NCBI GenBank assembly: GCA_945865705.1
Contig: CAMBEY010000213.1
Location: forward strand, 1-5,315
Reading direction: 5' to 3'
Source of the DNA: Candidatus Sulfopaludibacter sp. SbA3
GTDB lineage: Bacteria; Acidobacteriota; Terriglobia; 2-12-FULL-54-10
DNA length: 5,315 bases
The notes under the pieces were generated by a model, which saw only the letters and a list, made by a program, of their open reading frames with translations, searched no databases and had not been told where the DNA came from. The position numbers and the translations under genes are program-made. Positions within the stretch are counted from its first letter, which is position 1; the number at the start of each line of letters is the position of its first letter. This document shows positions 1 through 5,315 of this stretch, in pieces.

Positions 1-45
1 GCAGATGGTGATCTGTTGGATGTGGCCGGCGGAGTTAGCTGTCAT
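1..45 (-). CDS. Possible 5' end of a further gene, running off the left edge
   Basis: An ATG at 45-43 on the minus strand opens 15 codons (MTANSAGHIQQITIC) with no stop before the window edge. An in-frame TGA lies a short way upstream and no other start lies between them, so this ATG is the only start available. No good Shine-Dalgarno sequence is visible. The GHIQQITI string is reminiscent of the N-terminus of some MOSC-domain proteins, but 15 residues cannot establish this. It could equally be a chance open frame. It would lie downstream of the chorismate mutase and its possible terminator. Confidence 0.22.
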   Translation of the reverse strand, partial: MTANSAGHIQQITIC

Positions 46-125
46 ATCGTTTGGATTCGTTTCGGTAGTGGGTCAGCAGCGTTTACCGTCGCCGCCAGGG
101 TGGTATCCCCATAATCATTCGCAAC

Positions 126-184
126 AAAAAACAGCCTGGCACCCGAAGACAATCGAAAACGATCCCGCGTGTCGAAAGCAGGCT
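126..184 (-). terminator. Weak candidate terminator after the chorismate mutase gene
   Basis: Just past the aroQ stop the minus strand carries AGCCTG (184-179) and its complement CAGGCT (138-133), followed one base later by six T residues (131-126). The stem is only 6 bp and the loop is about 40 nt, with a small internal ATCG-TTTT-CGAT hairpin. Position and T-run fit the end of the transcription unit, but the stem is weak, so this is tentative. Confidence 0.3.
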
Positions 185-187
185 CCC

Positions 188-490
188 CTAGCGGCCCTTA
201 ACGGCCGTCTTGCGCGCCGCCTTTTTCTCCAATAGGTCCTGCTCCAGGCCGCGCGACTCCTCAATGATCTGCTGGAACATGCGCTGTACGGCGGCGCTTT
301 CCAGCGGTCCCTGATTGGCATCCACAATATTCTGGAATACTTCACGCTCGCGCCGCGGATCGAGAATGGCCAGCCCACCTTGCTTCTTGATCCTGGCAAT
401 CTCCAGCACCACGCGCGCCCGCTCGTTCAGCAGGCGCACCAACTCGCGGTCCACTTCATCAATTTTCTTGCGCCAGTCTGTGATGTCCAT
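188..490 (-). CDS. aroQ: AroQ-class chorismate mutase (monofunctional, about 100 aa)
   Basis: Predicted to convert chorismate to prephenate in the cytoplasm, the committed step to phenylalanine and tyrosine. The protein is 100 residues, the usual size of a stand-alone all-helical AroQ domain, with no prephenate dehydratase or dehydrogenase domain attached. Aligned by eye with the E. coli P-protein mutase domain, its active-site residues are present: Arg7 (Arg11 in E. coli), Arg24 (Arg28), Lys35 (Lys39), Asp44 (Asp48), Arg47 (Arg51) and Glu48 (Glu52). E. coli Gln88 aligns with Glu83, a substitution also seen in yeast chorismate mutase. The C-terminal tail after about residue 85 is lysine- and arginine-rich. 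I chose ATG at 490 because the domain begins at once after it; a TTG at 538 would add 16 unlike residues. No clear Shine-Dalgarno sequence precedes the ATG. It is the last recognisable gene of the aromatic cluster, separated from trpA by the FRG gene. Confidence 0.9.
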   Translation of the reverse strand: MDITDWRKKIDEVDRELVRLLNERARVVLEIARIKKQGGLAILDPRREREVFQNIVDANQGPLESAAVQRMFQQIIEESRGLEQDLLEKKAARKTAVKGR

Positions 491-781
491 AAAAGTTTCT
501 GCGCCGTGCCGTGTACGTATGCTGCAAGTGCTCGGCAAACTCGCATCCTAATTCGATATCGAGCACACCGCAACAATTTTCCATTATGCCACAGCCCATC
601 GCTTGCAAGGCCGGATTGCATCAGCCCAGCGGGTTTGCTAGCATCGCTTCGATTGTTTCGCAGCATCGGGATTGGATGCGCGACAGGGAAGACTGAGATT
701 GGACTATTGAGCGAGTGGGCGCAGAGGTTGTGGAACGTGCTGCCTAACCTCGGTTGACCCAAATTCTAAGACAGCCTGGAC
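491..781. other. Intergenic stretch without a recognisable gene
   Basis: This is 291 bases between the chorismate mutase start and the end of the FRG gene. The short open frames on both strands show no recognisable protein. A 10-bp palindrome TCGATATCGA lies at 553-562. On the minus strand a possible extended -10 (TG-G-CATAAT, CATAAT at 588-583) could serve aroQ, but the best -35 (TTGCAA at 608-603) is only 14 bp away, so this promoter is doubtful. No convincing terminator follows the FRG gene. Confidence 0.5.
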
Positions 782-1589
782 TCACACCCATTTCACGGGG
801 TCGAAAACCGAATGGTAGACCCCAAGAGACTGCGCGAACCCATCGAGACCTGGAAACAGGCTAGTGCGGGAGACGTTCATATGGAAGAGTTGCCTCAACG
901 CGTTTGCCCTAATCGCATGAGGAACTACGATTTGGATTACATTTTCAGCCCGGTCGTGCCCTTCTAACGCCATAAGGTTGTCAGCGAACGAAGCTGTGCC
1001 GTCGCCGGGAACAAGGAACGCGCCTTTCTGAACTCGAAGTCGTTCGTTCAGCCGAAACGGATTCAGCGGACAAGCAGCTCGGACATATGGTTCTTCGAAA
1101 AAAAATCGGGATGAGAAATCGTTCATGTTCTTCCCGGAACGGCTCGCGAAGGCGCTCCCAATTCGGTTTGGCGGCACTGTGAAACCGCTCAATTGACTCT
1201 CCGAGTGCCCATGGTCCGTTGAAAGCCCACACCGCGGCGTCGCCTTCGGCGCTTTCAAGTGCAAAATAGGCCGCAACGTAGATCGAGTACGTGAAGTCGA
1301 GCAGCCGAGTTGGTGCCCCGTGGTGTTGCATTAGGGACATCCACTCTAGGCATGACGATGCATCTGGAATGTGATTTGCATATTGATGATAGGCGCGTCG
1401 AAACTCACGAAAAAGCTCACTTTCAATTCTGGACTGGTCCAAAGCTAAAATCTTCTGACGGTTGCAGCACCTTTCCAGCGAGGTCTGCAAAGGCCAATCT
1501 GCCGACCTTTGGCCTCGATACAACCAGCCGTGCTTGGCGAGAACGTGGATGTCTCCCCAGTCGGAAATCACTGTCCTGTTAAATGCCAT
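782..1589 (-). pseudogene. FRG-domain protein gene, split by a 1-base frameshift in a T8 run
   Basis: FRG-domain proteins are named for a conserved aromatic-Arg-Gly motif; their biochemical role is not settled. The N-terminal part shows W-L-Y-R-G-Q at residues 22-27, WPL at 32-34, then LMQHHGAPTRLLDFT at 86-100 and DAAVWAF at 118-123, all hallmark stretches. This frame then runs into unrelated sequence and stops at 981. The family's C-terminal half (PLNPFRLNERL, a Gly-x-Phe-x-x-Pro-Gly-Asp stretch, MNVSRTSLFPGLDGFAQSL) continues in another frame to the TGA at 782-784. The switch falls at eight T residues on the coding strand (1105-1098); removing one T restores a single 268-residue protein reading IPIFFEEPY across the join. 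ATG 1589 is preferred over an ATG at 1652 because AGGA (1599-1596) sits 6 nt upstream. A weak promoter, GTGACC (1637-1632), 18 bp, TATTTT (1613-1608), is possible. Base composition is less GC-rich than trpA, suggesting acquisition. It may be a pseudogene, a phase-variable gene or a sequencing error. Confidence 0.8.
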
Positions 1590-1595
1590 GAGGTT

Positions 1596-1599
1596 TCCT
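1596..1599 (-). promoter_or_regulatory. Shine-Dalgarno AGGA fixing the FRG gene start
   Basis: AGGA on the minus strand, 6 nt upstream of ATG 1589, supports this start over the ATG at 1652, which would prepend 21 residues without family resemblance. Confidence 0.55.
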
Positions 1600-1687
1600 G
1601 CCAATGGAAAATACAGCTGAGCAACTTTGACGGTCACGGTAAGGAATGCCACTCGACCGAAGACTCCAGTGCTGCAGTCGCGTTACC

Positions 1688-1722
1688 TGACTATTCTGAC
1701 TTCTAACTTCTAACTCCTGTCT
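1688..1722. repeat. Degenerate 7-bp tandem repeat at the trpA 3' end
   Basis: On the plus strand, consecutive heptamers read TGACTAT, TCTGACT, TCTAACT, TCTAACT, CCTGTCT: two exact copies (1702-1708 and 1709-1715) flanked by diverged ones. The minus-strand reading is of the GAAGTTAGAAGTCAGAA type. The array covers the last codons of trpA and supplies its TAG stop (1705-1703). Confidence 0.6.
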
Positions 1723-2551
1723 CCTTGAAGCCCTCGCGCAGCCAGCGGGCCATCTCGGCAACGTGCGGGGCGGGGTTGTCGAGATGATCCTCCAGACATT
1801 TCACCAGCGCACTGCCGACCACCACGCCGTCGGCGTGCGGTGCCAACGCGGCGAGATGCTCGGGGCGCGAGATGCCGAATCCGGCGGCGATGGGCGTCTC
1901 GGTGAGCGCGCGCAGTTTGGCGAGCAGTGGGACGATGGCGGTCGACAGGCTCGCCTGCGTCCCGGTGATTCCCGTGCGGCTGACGGCGTAGACGAAGCCG
2001 GTGGAGTATTCCACGATGCGGCGCAGGCGCGCGGCGGTGCTGGTGGGCGAGGCCAGAAACACGGTGTCGAAATTGTGGCGCGGCTTCGCGGCCTCTGCAT
2101 TACGGCCATTCGCGTCCCCGCGGATCACATTAATATACGGGCCGGCCTCCTCGACGCTCAGGTCGGTGATCAGCGCGCCGTCGGCTCCGGCGGCGACGGC
2201 GTCGGCGGCGAACTTCTCGAAGCCGTAGCGCAGGATGGGATTCAGGTAGCTCATCAGCAGCAGAGGGACTTGCGATTGCTTCCGCACCTGCTTCACCAGA
2301 TCAAGGATGGCGGGCAGAAACGAGCCGTTGGCGATGGCGCGTCCACCCGCGCGTTGAATGACTTCGCCATCAGCGACCGGCTCGGAGAAGGGCACGCCAA
2401 GTTCAATGATGTCCGCGCCCGCATCGGCGAGCGCCAGCACCACCTCGAGGCAGCGCCGCATATCCGGGTCGCCCGCCATGACAAACGGGATCAGCGCCTT
2501 GCCGCCCGAGGCGCGCAGTTCGTTCCATCGTTGCTGTATACGTGTGGGCAT
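1703..2551 (-). CDS. trpA: Tryptophan synthase alpha subunit
   Basis: TrpA cleaves indole-3-glycerol phosphate to indole and glyceraldehyde 3-phosphate; indole is channelled to TrpB in the alpha2beta2 complex. The 282-residue protein is a TIM barrel with the family signature IELGVPFSEPVADG at residues 49-62, containing the catalytic Glu50 and Asp61 (Salmonella Glu49 and Asp60). The phosphate-binding segments SRTGITG (191-197), GFGIS (224-228) and GVVVGSA (242-248) are also present. Relative to Salmonella TrpA there is an extra stretch of about 14 residues near 145-158 (GDANGRNAEAAKPR). The last residues (GVRS) are encoded by a heptamer repeat. ATG 2551 has only a weak, distant AGG upstream (12 nt) and lies 6 nt after the antitoxin stop codon, suggesting translational coupling to that gene rather than to trpB, its usual partner. 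Confidence 0.97.
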   Translation of the reverse strand: MPTRIQQRWNELRASGGKALIPFVMAGDPDMRRCLEVVLALADAGADIIELGVPFSEPVADGEVIQRAGGRAIANGSFLPAILDLVKQVRKQSQVPLLLMSYLNPILRYGFEKFAADAVAAGADGALITDLSVEEAGPYINVIRGDANGRNAEAAKPRHNFDTVFLASPTSTAARLRRIVEYSTGFVYAVSRTGITGTQASLSTAIVPLLAKLRALTETPIAAGFGISRPEHLAALAPHADGVVVGSALVKCLEDHLDNPAPHVAEMARWLREGFKETGVRS

Positions 2552-2557
2552 GGTTTG

Positions 2558-2848
2558 TTATGACCTGGATCGCGACCCCGGCACGCGCAACTCTGCCTGA
2601 ACGCGCTCGGCCAGAAAATTCTTCAGCAGCGACTGGTAGGGCACATCGCGCTTGTTTGCGAGTAATTTCAACTCTGCCAGCAACGAGGCAGGCAGGCGAA
2701 GAGAGATGGTTTTCAGCGAAGGACGCAGATTCTCAAGGACGACTTTCCGCGCGACGGACCAGTCCACATAATCCGTCGAGTCATGCTTCGCCCAGAAGGC
2801 ACGCTCCTGATCCTCACTCTTAAATTGTGGAATTCGTTTCTTCTTCAT
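2558..2848 (-). CDS. CopG/ribbon-helix-helix-type antitoxin (BrnA-like) paired with BrnT
   Basis: This 96-residue protein is the predicted antitoxin and autorepressor of the upstream toxin. The N-terminal part has IPQFKSEDQERAFWAKHDST followed by DYVDW (6-30), a pattern typical of CopG-type antitoxins found beside BrnT toxins. Residues 47-87 form a ribbon-helix-helix-like unit: a strand TISLRLP, helix SLLAELKLLANKRD, and helix YQSLLKNFLAERVQAEL, expected to dimerise and bind DNA. ATG 2848 overlaps the toxin's 3' end by 29 nt, the usual sign of a coupled toxin-antitoxin pair; the nearest purine-rich stretch (GAGAGG) is too far upstream to be a good Shine-Dalgarno. Its TAA stop lies 6 nt before trpA. 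The palindrome over the toxin promoter is its likely operator. It differs from the founding Brucella BrnA in its N-terminal half, so I leave the symbol blank. Confidence 0.88.
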   Translation of the reverse strand: MKKKRIPQFKSEDQERAFWAKHDSTDYVDWSVARKVVLENLRPSLKTISLRLPASLLAELKLLANKRDVPYQSLLKNFLAERVQAELRVPGSRSRS

Positions 2849-3143
2849 ATGATTGATACGCTGACCTCTCTTTCCGGCTCATATCCCTTGCCGATATGAT
2901 ACGAATGCGGCTATGGCGAATCGTGAAAGCCACGAACATGCGCCGGCCCGCATCCGATTTTCCCAATCCATAGAATCGAGCTTCGCCTGCAGTCGACGAA
3001 CTGGGGGCAATCACGAGCGGCTGATTGGTGAACACCTGCTCGGCTTCCCAAAAAGCAACCCGATGCTTTTCCCAATTCTTCCGGAGATTACCGTCGTCCC
3101 ACTCGAACTCTGCCGAGTCCAGAAGTTGTTCCCAAGGGTCCAC
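2820..3143 (-). CDS. brnT: BrnT-family (DUF497) toxin, putative ribonuclease
   Basis: BrnT toxins are small RelE-fold ribonucleases that arrest translation until bound by their antitoxin. This 107-residue protein carries the family's signature blocks: FEWDD followed by N-x-x-K-N-x-x-K-H-R-V-x-F-x-E-A and VF (13-38), ARFYGLG (55-61), and FVAFT then RIRIISARDMSRKERSAY (70-96). The start is GTG at 3143; no ATG, GTG or TTG lies between it and the FEWDD block. There is no Shine-Dalgarno. A strong promoter places the expected transcription start at or next to the GTG, so translation is probably leaderless. The toxin gene comes first and overlaps the antitoxin gene by 29 nt, the usual BrnTA order. 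It lies 53 bp downstream of trpB, inside the trp operon, in DNA more AT-rich than its neighbours, pointing to insertion. All hallmark blocks look intact, so I expect an active toxin. Confidence 0.9.
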   Translation of the reverse strand: MDPWEQLLDSAEFEWDDGNLRKNWEKHRVAFWEAEQVFTNQPLVIAPSSSTAGEARFYGLGKSDAGRRMFVAFTIRHSRIRIISARDMSRKERSAYQSYEEETNSTI

Positions 3144-3149
3144 AATTTT

Positions 3150-3177
3150 AGTATATTACCTTAATATACAGAGTCAA
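3150..3177 (-). promoter_or_regulatory. Sigma70-type promoter of the toxin-antitoxin operon
   Basis: On the minus strand TTGACT (3177-3172) is separated by 16 bp from TATACT (3155-3150). Both hexamers match consensus at five of six positions. The -10 ends 6 nt before the GTG start of brnT, so the predicted +1 is the GTG itself. It sits in the 53-bp gap after trpB and could also transcribe trpA. Confidence 0.72.
3151..3169. promoter_or_regulatory. Palindromic operator candidate overlapping the toxin promoter
   Basis: GTATATTACCTTAATATAC has perfect 7-bp arms around a 5-nt centre. It covers most of the -10 hexamer and the spacer, so a protein bound here would block RNA polymerase. A ribbon-helix-helix antitoxin encoded by the same operon is the natural candidate ligand; binding is inferred, not shown. 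Confidence 0.6.
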
Positions 3178-3196
3178 GGTTGAAAGTGAAGGGGAA

Positions 3197-4414
<1,218 letters not shown>

Positions 4415-4422
4415 TGAGTATG

Positions 4423-4427
4423 TCCTT
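4423..4427 (-). promoter_or_regulatory. Shine-Dalgarno AAGGA fixing the trpB start
   Basis: AAGGA on the minus strand lies 8 nt upstream of ATG 4414. It lies outside the inverted-repeat element and decides against the longer frame starting at 4594. Confidence 0.75.
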
Positions 4428-4439
4428 AATGCCCTGCGC

Positions 4440-4582
4440 GATCCGAGCCGCGCCAGTAATGGCGCGTCTACGATGGTGGTCAGACGGGCCAGCGCCTGAA
4501 TGCGTATCACCGTGCGAGTCGGGCGCGCGGGGTGGTGTTGATCCGGCGTGGTGGACGTGCCATTACTGGCGCGGCTCGGATC
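4440..4582. repeat. 143-bp inverted-repeat element (REPIN- or MITE-like) between trpF and trpB
   Basis: The element is bounded by perfect 24-bp inverted repeats at 4440-4463 and 4559-4582, with weaker complementarity continuing a few bases inward. Each end is itself a hairpin: the left end folds as CGCGCCA, loop GTAA, TGGCGCG (4449-4466); the right end as a similar stem with one G-T pair (4556-4573). Two inverted palindromic ends around a short spacer is the architecture of a REPIN, and also fits a MITE. The outermost GATC at both ends (4440-4443 and 4579-4582) is self-complementary, so it could instead be a 4-bp target duplication, making the true terminal repeats 20 bp. Removing the element would leave a 40-bp trpF-trpB gap. 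No transposase is visible in the window. Confidence 0.75.
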
Positions 4583-4597
4583 AAACCAAAGCAATAC

Positions 4598-5227
4598 CTA
4601 CGCCGCGCGCGCGTTGCGGATGAATTCGCGGATCAGCGTTGCGTCCTTCACGCCGGGCGCGGTCTCGACGCCGCTGGCTACGTCCACGCCCCAGGGCTGC
4701 ACTTGCCGGATGGCTTCGGCGACGTTTGCCGGAGTCAATCCGCCCGCAAGAAGTATGGTCGCATATTTTTTCGCTGCGATGGCGAGGGACCAGTCAAACT
4801 TTTGTCCCGTGCCGCCCGTCATGCCCGCCACCGCGCGGTCCAGCAGGATCACCTCGGCGGCGCGATAAGATTCAAGCTCGGCTTTTAGTCTCTCTGGGTC
4901 GAGATGGTCCCCGACTTTTATTGCCTTTATCTTTCTATATGCGCCAAGTTGCGACAGCGCCTCCGGCGGCTCGTTGCCGTGCAACTGAATTGCTCCGATG
5001 CCGGTCAGGGCGGCGATCTCCAACATGCGCGCGGGAGTTTCATCGACGAAGACGCCGACGGTAAGAATATTCTTCGGGACATTCTTAATGATCGGCGCGG
5101 CTTGCGTCGGGTCGATGTAACGCTTCGTCCCGGTCCAGAAGTTGAAGCCCAGCGCGTCGGCTCCGGCTGCGACCGCGGCGGCGACATCTTCGGCGCGGCG
5201 CAGGCCGCAGATTTTTCCGTGGATCAT
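4598..5227 (-). CDS. trpF: Phosphoribosylanthranilate isomerase
   Basis: TrpF isomerises N-(5'-phosphoribosyl)anthranilate to CdRP by an Amadori rearrangement, the third step from chorismate to tryptophan. The 209-residue single-domain TIM barrel is of normal length. The N-terminal KICG motif (5-8) carries the catalytic Cys7, and Asp130 in VILLD is the expected general acid. GGTG (138-141), AGGL (161-164) and GVDVASGVE (180-188) form the phosphate-binding side, and QLHG (81-84) is also typical. GTKRYI (33-38) replaces the more usual SPRYI-like loop but keeps the arginine. The ATG at 5227 has AGGA (5236-5233) 5 nt upstream. It is not fused to trpC, which presumably lies off-window to the right. 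It is the first gene of the visible trp run. Confidence 0.96.
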   Translation of the reverse strand: MIHGKICGLRRAEDVAAAVAAGADALGFNFWTGTKRYIDPTQAAPIIKNVPKNILTVGVFVDETPARMLEIAALTGIGAIQLHGNEPPEALSQLGAYRKIKAIKVGDHLDPERLKAELESYRAAEVILLDRAVAGMTGGTGQKFDWSLAIAAKKYATILLAGGLTPANVAEAIRQVQPWGVDVASGVETAPGVKDATLIREFIRNARAA

Positions 5228-5269
5228 ATTGTTCCTAACGGTTTGTAGCTAACAGTGCCGCGACCGTCT

Positions 5270-5314
5270 GGGAGCGGGGGTGGTATTCATAGCGAAACAC
5301 CCACCCCCGCTCCC
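5270..5314. repeat. Perfect 14-bp GC-rich hairpin upstream of trpF
   Basis: GGGAGCGGGGGTGG (5270-5283) and its exact complement (5301-5314) flank a 17-nt loop. No T-run follows it in the trpF direction, so it does not look like an intrinsic terminator there. It lies 42 bp upstream of the trpF start and runs to the window edge. It may be a dispersed palindromic repeat or an mRNA-stabilising hairpin between the preceding gene and trpF. Confidence 0.6.
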
Positions 5315-5315
5315 T

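Noticed and set aside
5..235. 76-residue plus-strand open frame at the left edge
   Set aside because: It overlaps the aroQ 3' end antisense and shows no recognisable motif or Shine-Dalgarno.
491..538. TTG start adding 16 residues to the chorismate mutase
   Set aside because: The added residues do not resemble the family and the AroQ domain begins directly after ATG 490.
1098..1105. Programmed -1 ribosomal frameshift at the T8 tract
   Set aside because: Joining the two frames needs a +1 (or -2) shift, not -1, and no stimulatory structure or stop codon at the slip site is evident; tract-length change is simpler.
1106..1276. Separate gene starting at 1276 for the C-terminal FRG half
   Set aside because: The upstream part of that frame is a shadow of the N-terminal FRG half; family motifs continue only after the T8 tract.
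1763..2563. 266-residue plus-strand open frame
   Set aside because: It is antisense to trpA over its full length, of low-complexity Gly/Arg/Gln/Ala composition, with no family resemblance; an artefact of GC-rich third positions in trpA.
4415..4594. 60-residue N-terminal extension of TrpB
   Set aside because: It is translated from the inverted-repeat element, has no TrpB similarity, and a good Shine-Dalgarno lies before ATG 4414.
5270..5314. Intrinsic terminator upstream of trpF
   Set aside because: No T-run follows on the minus strand; the plus-strand continuation lies outside the window and cannot be judged.

Overview
The window looks like a chromosomal segment of a GC-rich bacterium. All confidently called genes lie on the minus strand. 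The core is the distal part of a tryptophan operon, in transcription order trpF (phosphoribosylanthranilate isomerase), trpB and trpA (the two tryptophan synthase subunits), followed further downstream by a stand-alone AroQ-class chorismate mutase. An aromatic amino-acid cluster ending in a small chorismate mutase, and short heptamer repeats like those at the trpA end, would fit an Acidobacteriota-like soil lineage. That placement is an inference from gene order and composition, not a demonstrated identification.

The interest lies in what interrupts this operon. Right to left (5' to 3' on the coding strand): at the right edge there is a 14-bp perfect hairpin upstream of trpF. Between trpF and trpB sits a 143-bp element bounded by perfect 24-bp inverted repeats whose ends fold into hairpins, resembling a REPIN or MITE. 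Between trpB and trpA, which normally abut or overlap, lies a complete BrnT-type toxin gene and a CopG/ribbon-helix-helix-type antitoxin gene, with their own strong sigma70-type promoter. That promoter overlaps a 19-nt palindrome and is placed so that the toxin mRNA is probably leaderless. The antitoxin stops only 6 nt before trpA starts. Between trpA and the chorismate mutase lies an FRG-domain gene broken by one extra base in a run of eight T residues. A degenerate 7-bp tandem repeat supplies the trpA stop codon.

Functionally, TrpF makes CdRP from PRA, and TrpB/TrpA (after TrpC, presumably off-window to the right) complete tryptophan synthesis. AroQ diverts chorismate to prephenate for phenylalanine and tyrosine. 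The inserted toxin-antitoxin pair places trpA directly behind an autoregulated promoter, so TrpA could be made partly under toxin-antitoxin control. This arrangement, an addiction module separating the two subunits of an obligate heteromeric enzyme, is the strongest candidate here for something unusual.

The left 187 bases hold a weak terminator candidate and possibly the first codons of a further minus-strand gene. The 291 bases between the chorismate mutase and the FRG gene hold no gene I can recognise.
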